Source of the DNA: Urophycis tenuis
Lineage: Eukaryota > Chordata > Actinopteri > Gadiformes > Phycidae
Reading direction: 5' to 3'
DNA: 64,000 nucleotides
Assembly: GCA_036785325.1 (NCBI GenBank)
Contig: JAXIVH010000007.1
Location: 11,964,518 to 12,028,517, forward strand
How positions within the stretch are numbered: position 1 is the stretch's first letter; each line of letters begins with the position of its first letter. Position numbers and translations under genes: made by a program. Below are positions 10,827 to 21,695 of this stretch, piece after piece. The notes under the pieces were generated by a model. It was given only the letters and a program-made list of their open reading frames with translations, ran no database searches and was not told where the DNA came from.

Positions 10827-10973
10827 GTGACTGTGTGAAAGAAAAGAAGAAGGGAAAAGTGTTTTATAGATGTTTATAAGTGTTCATAAATATTGTGTTC
10901 AGATTTGGAAATAACCGAGTTTACTGTAGGAGTCAGTACTACTTAAAAGTGTTAAAGAAATGGGGGTTCTTAC

Positions 10974-10986
10974 TTAAAGGGGGAGG
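10974..10986 (+). promoter_or_regulatory. Polypurine tract of the young gypsy element
   Basis: An AAAGGGGGAGG run lies directly before the 3' LTR, the expected position of the plus-strand primer. Confidence 0.75.
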
Positions 10987-11135
10987 TGTTGTGTACGGGA
11001 TCTAGCTACGCTAGGTTGAGGTTGCTACACGGACCTGTTTATGTGATGCACACGAGTTGAGAAGTAAACACGAGTTAACTGCACTTGGCTCTCCGTCTCG
11101 TCATTGTTATCAGCCAATGTAGGGCTAACACAACA
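10987..11135 (+). repeat. 3' LTR of young Ty3/gypsy element
   Basis: It is 149 bp and differs from the 5' LTR by one base. It is followed by the CAAGA duplication and the remainder of hAT-like copy B. Confidence 0.93.
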
Positions 11136-11613
11136 CAAGAAAACACAAAAGCATTAACCTAATTTACACAAAATAGAAACAACATTTAATTTGATTTGTG
11201 TCCGATGACGAGGGAGAGACAGAGAGAGAGAGCTAGCACTTTGGTAGAGAGACATAGAGTAACAATAACAGAGAGTGAGCGCCGGTCTCGATAAAGCCGT
11301 TAATCAGAGAAATGAAACGTTATTTCCCGATTGTTTCACAGCGGTTACATTCAGCAGGTAGACACGGCCATGAACTGCACCTATCTGAATCACATTATCC
11401 AATGAAAAGTATTAGAGCTCTGTGCGTGAGCATAAGACATCGCGCCTGTGTGTGTGTGTCATCATCACATTTTTGTATACATTTTTATTAATTAACATGA
11501 CCTGCGCGAAAGAGGGAAAAATTAATGCACGTCATTGTACCCAGCACTTCTGAAAATGCACTTCCGAATGCGTCTCTGTCCCCAGCACATTTCAAACCAA
11601 ACCTACGCCCATG

Positions 11614-11735
11614 GATGCAGCCATTGCTGAAGCACAAGTGTTGGAACATGTAGCAGAAATGTGTGACATACTGGGAAATGTAAAATCTGAGCCAAAAGAA
11701 AGGCTTAGACTGCAACGTACTAGTGAATTAGCCTG
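11614..11735 (+). pseudogene. BEL/Pao-type gag fragment, continuation
   Basis: The first 8 bases are the duplicated target. The frame then continues the charged helical gag of 3418-3677 for about 35 residues, up to LQRTSE. The sequence then changes abruptly to the 5' region of a RecQ-like gene at about 11736. The two gag parts flank an 8-kb composite insertion. Confidence 0.5.
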
Positions 11736-12154
11736 GCACCGCCCGCCTACGTACTTCCACTCAATTGTCATTTCCCTTCATACTACGTCTGGGTTTGCTG
11801 TATATTCGCAAGTTTTTTCCGAACAAAATGTTTACGGTCCAATCGGCGAACAATGACGTTGACGCCATGCGCCAGTTTCAGTTGTAGTCAGAAGACCGTG
11901 GAGAAAGATGCCAGCGAAGCTATTCGGTCTGTTGTGGCAAGGCTGCCGAATATCGAGAAATTAAAACCGGAGCAAGAACAAGCTTTGCTGTGTTTTGTTG
12001 GTGGCCATGATGCGGTGGCGCTTCTCCCCACAGGGTTCGGGAAAAGTTTGATTTTCCAGCTGGCTCCCTTAGTGGTGAAGGAGTTAGCTAAGGTGAACGC
12101 TAGCGATGCTAAGCCGATAGTTGTTGTCGTCTCCCCCCTTGTTTCACCTAGCAC

Positions 12155-13168
12155 TGTGGATCGAGGGAAACGGCATTTTGGTTTTTGTGTATGTCCTGTA
12201 CATTCATGACCATAACCAGCATGAAAAATCAGGTTACTAACCCTATATTTGTCATTTAGACAGTTCTACTAAACCCCCAGTAGATGGCAGTATTCCCTGT
12301 TAGTGTTGGCATCATTTGTGAACTTGAATCAGATATCGCGTGAAGTTTGCGCCTGAGAGCAGACGCCATTTTCTCTCAGACACACCCAGACAGCAGCAAA
12401 GAGAAGCAGAAAGCCGCAGATTATGGCAGAGACGTCCACAGGCAGACCCGGTAATCACGGGCGAATCCAGGTTCAACCCGATAAGACGGGAACGAGGAGC
12501 AAAAATCCCTTTGTGAAGTAGATGCAAGAAACTCCGGTGAGTTAGCTCACAGTTAGCTCCCAGTTCGGTAGCCATTCAGACAGAGGAAATGCATTTATTG
12601 TGCCATTAACTAGGGTTAAGGTTGTTTTTTTTTCTTTGCTAGTCTGAACTACTGTCCGAGAAACACCAAGAAAGAGACAATCAAGATGGCGAGCCCAGCC
12701 CAACAATCCTGAGAGAGAGAGAGTTGAAGAAGCAGTGTGGCCAGCTGCAGAACTTACCTTCCTCGACGATTCCGGATCATCTGAATCTCACACTCTGAGA
12801 GCAGATAAGATACATACACACACATACTCCTCACCTACCCGGGTAGTAGTAATATAAAGACACAGAGGACAAAGAAACTCAATTGACATTGAAACACAGA
12901 ACACACACATTGTCCCTGAACGGAACCAGAACACTGAGCAGGAGAGCTCAGTGTCTCAGGACTCTTCTTTTGTTTTATTTTACGGCGCCTTGTTATTGGT
13001 AACAGTGAATAACCAAGTTGTTGATGTTTATTATTTTGTTTCATATTGATATTAAAATATCACCTGTTCGAACCACTCCTCTTTTAATTGAGTCACTTAC
13101 CAACTCCTACTGAACCTAGAGATGTGAGTATCCATTGATTCTCCAAGTTAGGACTAAAGGTGCTACAT
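12155..13168 (+). mobile_element. Unclassified 1.0-kb insertion with TAGCAC direct repeats
   Basis: TAGCAC occurs at 12149-12154 and 13169-13174, framing a segment that begins TGTGG and ends CTACAT. The TG...CA-like ends, a TATA-like AATATAAAG near 12850 and an AT-rich 3' part suggest a solo LTR. The terminal bases do not fit exactly, however, and no second LTR is present. It lies inside the RecQ-like pseudogene. Confidence 0.4.
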
Positions 13169-14009
13169 TAGCACTTAATACGTTAAACAACATGAGTAGG
13201 GCTGTTTTTGCATACTTGATAGCTTAGGCTAATGTTGTCATTTGTCATTCAAACTTCTGATGGCCTGTAGATTCATGAGTTGTTCTCTCCGTTTCACTCA
13301 GGGACGCGGCTTCCAAAGGCCAGTGTTCATTCCCAGACAGTTTAAAGCTCGGAGATCCAAGATCTATAGCCAAGGAGGGTGAGTTGAATGCACTGCCCTC
13401 TGTGCTTACATGTTGTGATATCTCATATGCTATTATGACGTCAATAGTCTGTATATGGATAGTATCTGTTGCAAGGATTAGTTACTGTGTCTGTAATTAA
13501 ACAGAATTGTGTGATTACTTGGATTAAGTGCATTCATGTTCATGGTGCTGCCAGTCCTCCCTGCCACAGTACATTGAACAGTTGTTGGGTACATTATTAA
13601 ATGGGGCATGTGTTTATCTTGTCATTTTTTTACTCTACCAGGTACACCTGTTTGGGCACTGACTGCCTCCGCTGACATCAAGTCGAGAAGCAGAGTCAAC
13701 AGACTACTCCATATGGAAAATGCTGTTACAATTATCGCTAGTCCCAACAAGACAATCATCCGTCTTGGATTGTGCAAGGTGCCCATTCATCACATGGACT
13801 GCCTAGACTGGATAGTGCAACAGGCAAAAGACAAGGGCTCAACAATGCAACCAATATTAATTTACTGCCAAAGATTGAAATCAGTGGGGAGAGTTTACTC
13901 ATATCTAAAGGTGGAACTACATGGACATCCCTGGGTAGGCCCTGATCCGGACTGTAGATTTGAGAACCTCCTGATTGGCATGTTCCTCAGCAAAACCCTC
14001 CCCGAAAAT

Positions 14010-14098
14010 ATGAATATTAGAAATATAAATATAATAAATATTTATGCCATTTCCCTCAGGGATCATTAAAGTACGTCTGTCTGTCTGTCTGTCTGTCG
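14010..14098 (+). mobile_element. 5'-truncated LINE tail with (GTCT)n end
   Basis: An AT-rich segment ends CCCTCAGGGATCATTAAAG followed by five or more GTCT units. This is the style of a fish LINE 3' end with a short tandem repeat. It interrupts the RecQ-like helicase frame. Confidence 0.5.
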
Positions 14099-14430
14099 AA
14101 AACAAGGAGTGTTGGCTTCACTGAGGAGGGAAGGGAATTGCCAGATAGTTGCTGCAACAACAGCTTTGGGATGGGTTTAAATTTCCCTAATGTTTCACAT
14201 GTGGTAATGTACGGGGCTCCAGGTGACCTAGAGGCGATCTTACAACAGGCGGGCAGGGCTGGAAGGCATGGTCAGCCATCACATACAAGGTGGATGAAGA
14301 AGTAAAAAAACTGCTTGCTGTTGGAAAAAACACTTGTTTCAGGAAATCTCTCTATCTATCATTTTGAAGCAGAACCCAACCACGTAGAACCACACCATCT
14401 CTGTTGTACTTACTGTCAGACTGTTCTTGT

Positions 14431-15165
14431 TAATCTGGCACTGGTACAGAACCCACGCCAAATTATGAAATGGTTAAAGCTGAACCAACGTATCACTGAT
14501 CTAGGCATTTAGCCTTTTTCATGAAAAAAAAACCAAACTATTTCCGGTTGCCGGCCCGCTAAGCTCAGCTGCCACAAATTCCCACCACCACCCTGGTGAG
14601 AGGCAATTGAAATGTAGAGTTAAATTGGAAGTTGTTGGAGAGACTTGGGTATTTGTCAGCAACATAGACAATACAACATATTCGCTTATGGCGGGGTTAG
14701 AAATTATTGAGTGAGCCTCTATATCTGAAGATCTCCATGGAATACAGATAAAACGTACAACCAGGTAAGGAGTTTCTAGCCCACTTATCCAGAAATGATT
14801 TTGATACGAAATTATATTTATCATAGAATATAGGCTAAAGTCAGCAGCAGTCTGCCTGGTATGTGAGATGGATATCGCAAATATATTTTTGGATGCTACA
14901 TGTGATTTATGATTTTTGTGCATTTAGACTACCTACTGTGTAAATTAAGGGCAAATACCAATAAGTAGGTCTATTGTAAGATATCGACCACAAAAATAGA
15001 CTAGGCCCAATAACACTGCCGGAACTTTAAGAACAAACGATATTTTACGTTCCGAACCGGTTCAGGAACGATATGTTGGTGGCGGAACGCAAGAACGAAA
15101 ACGTTAAATATACCGGTTCCGTTCGGAGCGGAACGATTGAAAAATAATTTCGTTTTCAAGCCCTG
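14431..15165 (-). mobile_element. hAT terminus, truncated
   Basis: The right end, read on the minus strand, starts CAGGGCTTGAAAACG and continues with GGAACG-rich subterminal repeats, as in hAT elements. No partner terminus is visible to the left, so only one end survives. From 14431 to about 15000 I recognise nothing coding. Confidence 0.5.
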
Positions 15166-15166
15166 G

Positions 15167-15351
15167 TTCATACATACATACATTCACACAGATACACACA
15201 GTTCATACATACATACATTCACACAGATACACACAGTTCATACATAGATACATTCACACAGATACACACAGTTCATACATACATACATTCACACAGATAT
15301 ACACAGTTCATACATAGATACATTCACACACATACAGTACACACAGTTCAT
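15167..15351 (+). repeat. 35-bp minisatellite, five units
   Basis: Units of TTCATACATACATACATTC plus CACAGATACACACAG are repeated in tandem, with small changes (ATAGATAC variants, one unit longer by 5 bp). The array starts right after the hAT terminus. Confidence 0.9.
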
Positions 15352-15354
15352 ACA

Positions 15355-16001
15355 TCCACAATAACGTCTTGGTTGGCGAAGATCATCTTTAGTACTCCCT
15401 GGGAAACATGTAGAGAAATTAATTACAGAATAAGATACATACACAGTAATGAATGTCAATATGATTAGTCTGAAGACACATGGTATCTGATATTTAGTGA
15501 TTGATTACCTCAAAAGATTCATGTTGGTGAGCAGTGTGCCATGGTCTTTGGCAGATGCTTCACTAAAGAAGATCTGATGATATATCTGTAATGCATATCA
15601 AAAACATTATGTTTGAACCAGTCCTTAGAAAACAGAACACATCATTACTTCTCTAAGCCTTGGAAAGCAGTATTTAAAATGTGCTTTTTGTAAATAACAA
15701 TAGTGTATCAGGATGCATGTAGCTAATGATTACAATACTGACCTCAAGGAGATTCCGAATTGTGTGCCAGTCTTCATATTTGATAACGAGGCCTTCCAGG
15801 TGCTTGTCCTCAGTCTTCCCATCAGCAAACGCCAACTGGATATTCCAGGAATTGGCCTCTGTGAGTCTGTCACCCCCGATCAAAATCTTTTCAAGCCCAT
15901 CAGGACATCTTGGCACATACCTAGAGAGGATTTACAGTTAAAGTATCAATTTAAACACAATAGGTCCATTTCTCTTACACAGGTTTAGACTATTCCCAGA
16001 C
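15355..16001. other. Stretch without recognisable gene
   Basis: AT-rich DNA. A minus-strand frame at 15674-15916 and plus-strand frames opposite it resemble no family that I can name, so they are left uncalled. Confidence 0.4.
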
Positions 16002-16005
16002 TTAA

Positions 16006-16378
16006 AGTGATGGTTCGGAGTAAAATTCACCCTGAGGTAATTTCCACCAATAATCCACCCAAATACCCCCTCAGATGCATTTTTAGCGACGGTCAATATT
16101 TATCAAGTTTAGGGGTATCAGCCGAATGGCTTAGTATTGGAGTGTCCGGTACAATGTGTATATCTCGTAAATTACCCCACTAATAATGCATGGATCGTTA
16201 CCCAACTTCTGTAGTAGTACATATATGGTCTGTACTCACAAAACGAGGCATTTTAAAGTTTGTAAGTACACCAGGAGTTTATTTAAAAGAGCACTTTTCT
16301 GATAGCTTCAACTCGCTGTTGCTAAGGCTACCGCTGCGTCAACGTCTCTTCCGTCTTTCCGGATAAGTTCGTAAAAGT
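16006..16378 (+). mobile_element. One arm of a TTAA-flanked fold-back element
   Basis: After TTAA at 16002-16005 the sequence starts AGTGATGGTTCGGAGT. It matches the left arm of the fold-back element at 35753 for about 370 bp. The other arm is missing: it stops where a hAT transposase fragment begins. Confidence 0.7.
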
Positions 16379-16394
16379 TATTAGGGTTAGCAAG

Positions 16395-17822
16395 TTAGCA
16401 AGTTAGCAAGTAAGCAAGTTCCTTTAGGGGAACAGGCCAGTTTGCTGGAAGAAGAACTTTAAAGTGGTCCACTAATTCACTGTACTGGGCTTTGTTTTCA
16501 GCTGACACACTCTGTTGCCTCGATGAACCTGTAGTGAACAATCTTTCCTCCAGGTTCTCCATGAGTGAGTGAAGGAACTCTGATGAGTTTATCTGCCTTG
16601 CCCTTGGGGTGCTTCTTAGGTGAATTCCGTTAAACTCATGTTTTTCTGCAGCTTGAAGGGCCTCCTGCCTTCTGTCACCCGGACAGGTAATCATTGATGA
16701 AACCATACGAATTGTTCGTCTCATTAATGTGTCTGCTCTTGTGAGGGTCATTCCTCTTTCTTGCAAGTTTAGAGAGAGGTGGGAGATCTCCTCTAATGTG
16801 TCATACATGAGGGCTAAATCACATAGGAATTCCTCTTGCTCCATAATGGTCATAAGACACCCTGTACATGGCCTTGTCATTTTCATCTCTTGTGACATCC
16901 ACTGAAGCAGCACTGAAGGGGTGATACAGGGCCTTGTAGGAATTCCATACAGCTTTCACAGTTCTGAAACTGCTGGCTGCCCATCTGACATCAAGGATCC
17001 TCCTAATCTTTTGCAGATTTACTTCAAGTTGTTGTGCATGCTCAGCCAGTTCCCGGCAGTTTTTTGGTGACCTGTGGTACAGTGTGTAAATTTTGTCTAA
17101 AAAAGACTTGAAATGATTGACATTGTTAGTTTGCTTGACTGTGTCTCCAACAGCCAATTCCAGTCTATGGTTTAGGCAGTGCCACACAATGAGATGTGGA
17201 TACAGGAGTTGTAGACGTGCAGCTACCCCTGACTTCCTGCCCAGCATGGCACTTGCTCCATCACTGGCAAACGCAATGAAATTTTCTTTGATAAAATCTT
17301 CATTTATTCCCCAAGTCTGGAGGCACTGTAGTAAACTTTTAGTTATATTCTCAGCCGACTGGCTTTCCAGGTCCACCAAATCAAGAAATATTACCGTGGG
17401 TACTCACTTATAATGGATATTAAATAAACAACCAGGGCTGATTTCTTGCTTAGAGTTGTTGATTCATCAATTAAAACACTAAACTTTTGTTCTTTAGCTA
17501 CTATGTTATTCATTACTTTTTTTCTCATTTCATCAGTTATGTCGTCTATTATATTTTTTTGCAGTATATCTGGAATGAAGAGTGATATACCCATGTCAAG
17601 ACCATTTTCTTGCTGGAGTACCACAAGTTTGTGGTAGTCTGTTAATGGCCTGTTCTTCTTTGCCATGAAGTATGCTGTTCGAAACAGTGAGGCTGTCTTC
17701 TGTGCTTCACTCTCCACTTGTTTTTGTATGGAAACATTTATTGTGTGTTCTGTGTTAGCTATGTCTTTGGCTGCCTTGTGGCTCTTTGATGTTGTGTGTT
17801 GAAAATTTTGCTTCTCAAGCAT
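16395..17822 (-). pseudogene. hAT-family transposase (KIAA1586-like), truncated and frameshifted
   Basis: Three minus-strand frames together read as one hAT protein. The first (17822-17391) has LIDESTTLSKKSALVV. The second (about 17405-16819) has FASDGASAMLGRKSGVAA, the HCLNHRLELAV motif of the hAT catalytic core, and RWAASSFRTVKAVW. The third (16913-16395) continues into a region of predicted helices. One-base frameshifts near 17400 and 16860 break it. The 5' end is cut by a gypsy fragment at about 17823, and the C-terminal dimerisation part is missing. Vertebrate KIAA1586 and ZMYM6-type genes are domesticated relatives; this copy is a transposon relic. Confidence 0.78.
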
Positions 17823-18405
17823 GACAGAACCCCCCCCTCAAGGGACGGCCCCAGAAGTCCCAAGAACAGAGCCACCAAGCAGGGCGGGTGGAGGGGGGAA
17901 CCGAAGGAGGGTCAGAATTCCTCCGACATCTCAGTGTCCATGGCCTCATCCCCAGAGGGCCCCGGTTCTATCACATCATCGCCGTTGGAGAATTCATCTT
18001 CCGACGGCACCGGATCGGGTTCAGAGTCAGAGTCAGGGGCTGGCGCAGGCACAGGATTGGGCGGAGGGCAAGCCGGCTGGACAGACCCGCGTCGGGAACC
18101 CCTTGGTCGACCCCTCCGGATGGAAGGCTGGTCAGGATGGAGGCAGTGGAAGTCAGAGATGAGGGTCGGGTCTACAATCCTCCCAGCTGGGACCCACATC
18201 CTCTCTTCAGGACCGTATCCATCCGAAATCTACCAGATATTGGAGACCCCTGCCCCACCGACGTGACTTGAGCAGACGGCGAACAGTGTAGACAGGGCCC
18301 CTCCTCGACGAGGCGAGGAGGAGGAGGCGGTGCTGTGTTTGGGACCAGAGGGCTTTCATGGACCGGCTTTAGTTTAGAGATATGGAATGTTGGGTATACT
18401 CGCAT
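17823..18405 (-). pseudogene. 3' end of Ty3/gypsy pol with chromodomain
   Basis: On the minus strand a frame (18405-18172) starts with VYPTFHISKLKPV, the hinge between integrase and chromodomain. It continues with a Pro-rich linker and then shifts frame within the chromodomain. A second frame (18199-17912) supplies MWVPAGRIVD and an acidic Pro/Ser-rich tail. This is the C-terminus of a chromovirus-type gypsy polyprotein; nothing else of that element is present. Confidence 0.72.
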
Positions 18406-18549
18406 AGACCTGGGCAGTGTTTTAAAATGAGACCAAATTTATTTCCGATTATTCCAATGCTATTTCATAAATTCCAGAGGTGCGTAAATGGCGTGTACGT
18501 GCGTTTACCCTCCACTACAGCCCTGATTGTATATGAATTAAAATAATAA

Positions 18550-18690
18550 GAATGGTGTCATCATATATAACTGTTGTTTGTGGCCTTTCCCTTTTTTTCT
18601 CGCATCCTTCAGCAATTAATGCGTTGTAAGAATGTCTGTTTTAAGTTAACTGCACCTGCCCATATGAGCCCATTTAGATTTTAGACTGAT
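18550..18690 (+). repeat. Segment matching DNA downstream of lectin copy A
   Basis: About 140 bp, including CTGCACCTGCCCATATGAG, resembles 2290-2410. It is either a small dispersed repeat or a relic of another duplication of the lectin 3' flank. No lectin coding sequence accompanies it. Confidence 0.55.
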
Positions 18691-18711
18691 GATACCTGTA
18701 CCTGGGGGACG

Positions 18712-19189
18712 AGACAGAAGAAGAAAAGCAACCATGGAAACAAACGTGTTTGGTAGCGAGTAGCTGCTACGCTAACACCCCCGCTAGCTAGCCATCAAGA
18801 ACACAAGCGAGAAATACACAGGGCTCACAACAAAAGGGTCGAGCAAACACAATTTTACAGAGACTATCAACCTCAAGAAAGCCACAATACAAAGAAAAAA
18901 AAAAGAGAACAAAGTTCACCCAAGGGTACTTACAATTTCAACAGCAACACGGCCAAGTCGGCATCCGATTCGCAGTCTTCCTTTTGTTCTCAGTTCACGC
19001 CATTCCTGAAAAGCTCGCCCAATGTTTATTCATGTCTGGCCTCTCTGTTTGTCAGTCGCCCTTTTTCGCTTCTTCTGTTCCTCCGATGGATGGGTTTTTG
19101 TGTCTGTTTTTAGTCGGCTTATCCATGATGACTATAACAATCACCTCGCTACTTGTGTTTATATCTAGCCGGTATCATGTTTGTGGGTT
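18712..19189. other. Stretch without recognisable gene
   Basis: Mixed sequence with A-rich runs near 18895. Frames here have no recognisable domain. Confidence 0.4.
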
Positions 19190-19795
19190 AGTACTTCATG
19201 AGTACTTCATGATTCCTTCAGCTGAGGATCTGTATGGAGATTCAGATTTCATCTTGCAGCAGGATCTGGCCCCTGCCCATATCGCCAGAAACACCAAAAC
19301 CTGGTTTGATGCCCATGCCATCACAGTGCTTGACTGGCCAGCCAACTTGCCGGACCTAAACCCCATTGAGAATCTATGGGGTATTCTCAAGAGGAAAATG
19401 AGGGGCACCAGATCCAACAACAGAGAAGAGCTGACAGCAAGCATCAAGGAAATCTGGGCTTCCCTAACTCCCATTGAATGCCACAGGCTGATTGCTTCAA
19501 TGCCACGTCGCATCGAGGCAGTCGATGCGACTGCCTAATTTTTTTTTTTTTTTCCTGCAAAAACTAAGAAGTAAATGGTGATTTCTTCACAGTATTCAAA
19601 TTTTTTGAATTCCTGTTTTCATGGGTTTTATGAGCTGGAAACCCAAATTATGTAAAAATAAAGAAATAAATACTTGAAATCGTTTAAATTGTGGGCCCTG
19701 AATCTATAATCTATGAAAGTTTAACTTTTTGAATGGAATTATGGAAATTAAACGACTTTTCCATGATATTCTAATTTTTCGGAAAGGGTCTGTAT
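19190..19795 (+). pseudogene. Tc1-type transposon, 3' half
   Basis: From about 19200 the frame to the TAA at 19536-19538 encodes the C-terminal half of a Tc1 transposase. It has the second catalytic Asp region LQQDLAPAH, then DWPANLPDLNPIENLW with the third acidic residue, and an ending PRRIEAV. The N-terminal DNA-binding part and the first Asp are absent, so it cannot be active. The 3' non-coding part to about 19795 ends with AATTTTTCGGAAAGGG, resembling a Tc1 terminal repeat. Confidence 0.82.
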
Positions 19796-20101
19796 ATATA
19801 TGACATTTTACTGAAGCAATGGCTCTCACATCCCATACTCCCATACCTTCAGCACCCATAAAGGTCTCATTGCATCACTTTTTTTAGTAATTTTTCAGTG
19901 GTCTCTGGTATTAATGACTACCCTGTGAGTCGATTTTGGTGAAAAAATGCTCTGGTGCTCCGGTTTCAGGCTGTTCTAGTTTGGTGAAAAGGTGAGTGGG
20001 AAGAACGACAGGATTTTGGCTCTTAATCATATTCATGACATTTAAATGACCTCACGTCCGATTGGCTAACAGCACTGTCCATCACAGTGCTGTTGCAATC
20101 A

Positions 20102-20393
20102 GAGAAGAAGAAGAAGAATTACTAATTTCATCCCGTGAGGGAAATTTGGTCTTCTGCATTTAACCCAATCGTGAATTAGTGACACACTCAGAACACAGTG
20201 ATGGTGAAGCACACAGTGAGGTGAAGCACACACTTAAACCCGATGCAGTGAGCTGCCTACAACAGCGGCGCTCGGGGAGCAGTGAGGGGTTAGGTGCCTT
20301 GCTCAAGGGCACTTCACCCATTCGCACTGGTCGGGGTTCGAAACCGGCCACCCTCCGGTTACAATTCCGAAGCCCTAACCAGTAAGTGATCAC
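20102..20393 (-). mobile_element. tRNA-derived SINE, copy 1
   Basis: On the minus strand the element has a tRNA-like head with an A-box-like TGGTTAGGGCTTC and a B box near GGTTTCGAACC. A body with GAGCAAGGCACCTAACCCC and a tail with AAATTTCCCTCACGGGAT follow, and it ends in (TTC)n. The B box carries an extra base compared with copy 2. Confidence 0.75.
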
Positions 20394-20395
20394 TT

Positions 20396-20897
20396 ACCAG
20401 AGGTAAGTGATTTGCATGTCATGATGAGATCCTCTAGTGCATTATCAAGACTTCTACATGGCTCCGCTCTGTCAACTTTACCGTGCAAAGAAACAGATGT
20501 ACAGAATGTTTTCAGATATACAGCCTTATGTGTTTGATCCTGAATCCGAGGAGGAACAAGAGATAGCACAAGAACCACTTCGTGATCGATCGTTTGTCAA
20601 TGAAAATTTGTGTGTCAACGTGTGTGTCAACTTAAATTTTTTGCTAAAAGAGGTGAAGGTTTGTGGCGATCGTCATCATGGTTTCAAGTTGTAGACTTCT
20701 AATAAAAGGTTGGAAAAGACCATTCAGTCATAGCCCACTAAATATAAAGATTTAAATGTTCTAAACAAACACACCTACCTACCTACATTTTGCAGGTGCA
20801 CTTGCATGCCCACAGAAGAGAATCTGTGCTGCAAGGAGACTATTGATTACAAGGTTGTTGACAAAGGTTACTCATATAGTTGACATTCACATGTGAC
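20396..20897. other. Stretch without secure gene
   Basis: A plus-strand frame at 20437-20694 includes an acidic patch YVFDPESEEEQE. It resembles nothing that I can assign safely. The rest is non-coding. Confidence 0.3.
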
Positions 20898-21010
20898 CAG
20901 TGTTTCCCACAGGATTTTCGTAGACTATGGAGGGGGGTTCGCAATCCTCTAGGGGGGTCCGGGGGCATGCCCCCCCGGGAGAAAAAATTCAGTAGATTTC
21001 ATTTAATTGC
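20898..21010 (+). mobile_element. hAT-type terminus CAGTGTTTCCCAC
   Basis: The CAGTGTTTCCCACAGGATTT start is typical of hAT terminal repeats. The next bases are G-rich and then C-rich. A matching right end was not found within the next few kb, so the extent is unknown. Confidence 0.45.
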
Positions 21011-21479
21011 ATCAATCTGTTGAATTTTGAGAACCAATTTATGACATATCAAATACTGACAAATTACTTACAAATTGCTGGTACTGATATGAATGTTGAT
21101 GACACAATGTGTCATACTAAATGGGGTTGAGGAGTTTTCAGAAAGCATTAACAAAAATTAGTAAAACACAGTGCTGAGCCTTTATACTACTAGTGAACTG
21201 TCAAGCGCGCAGCTGGGGGGGCGGGGGATCAAAGGTTTTATTGTCATTTGCTCAACAGATACAGCGTACATGTTGGCAATGAAAATCTTAAGTCCCATGG
21301 TGAGTACGCCTTGCCATGACGGGGAGAAACAGGACGTTGGGGAGCCAAACCAGCCGCGAGGATTTCCCCTTCTATTAAACGCTGCAGCCCACCTGTGTAG
21401 GCCTATTATTGAGCTGCTAGTGAAGACTATTTGCCTAGGTGAAATGAGTCCGGGCCAGAGCTAGTGAGCGGAGTGCGAG

Positions 21480-21695
21480 CGAGCGAATTATTTATTTTAT
21501 TTATTTTTTATTTTTATTTTAATTTTTATTTGTACAGTTTATTCTATTTAGATTTTATACATTATTTATATATGGTATCCAGTGTGGGCAGCAAAGTAAG
21601 CATTTCATTGTTCAGGGAAACAAACGTGTTTCTTTACTGCACACATGACAATAAAACCTTTGAATCCTTGAATCCTTGAATCCTTTGAATCCTTG
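21480..21695 (+). mobile_element. L2-type LINE 3' tail with (CCTTGAAT)n
   Basis: An AT-rich segment ends with ACACATGACAATAAAACC and several TTGAATCC units. It is the same 3' end as the LINE at 47923-48920, but without coding sequence, so it is a strongly 5'-truncated copy. Confidence 0.7.

Larger units (their letters stand above)
6468..11613 (+). mobile_element. Non-autonomous hAT-like element, copy B, split by a gypsy element
   Basis: The left part is 6468-6682 and the right part 11141-11613. They are separated by an LTR retrotransposon that duplicated CAAGA. Compared with copies A and C, copy B lacks roughly 280 bp of its interior. Its right end is followed by GATGCAGC, the match of the duplication left of copy A. 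Confidence 0.72.
11853..14430 (+). pseudogene. RecQ-like DNA helicase gene, broken
   Basis: The first part (11853 to about 12150) has the Walker A motif LLPTGFGKS and then VVVVSPLVS. A small exon at 13302-13378 runs between an acceptor CAG and a GTGAGT donor. It joins in phase to an exon starting at 13642 (EGTPVWALTAS, helicase motif III region). Further on come ILIYC, ALGMGLNFPN, QQAGRAGR (motif VI) and a Cys-rich tail ending CCTYC, as in the RecQ zinc-binding domain. The DEAH region is missing or unrecognisable. Breaks: a 1.0-kb insertion with TAGCAC repeats (12155-13168), a LINE-tail insertion with (GTCT)n (about 14010-14098), a one-base frameshift near 14175 and another near 14355. RecQ-like genes of this type are dispersed in fish and invertebrate genomes. 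Whether this copy was a host or transposon gene is not clear. Confidence 0.72.

Noticed and set aside
18984..19195. N-terminal hydrophobic extension of the Tc1 transposase frame
   Set aside because: It does not resemble the paired-type DNA-binding region of Tc1; the Tc1 similarity begins near 19200, so the extension is chance.
20437..20694. Small ORF with an acidic patch (YVFDPESEEEQE)
   Set aside because: It recalls acidic segments of some transposon-linked fish proteins, but it is too short and unsupported to name.
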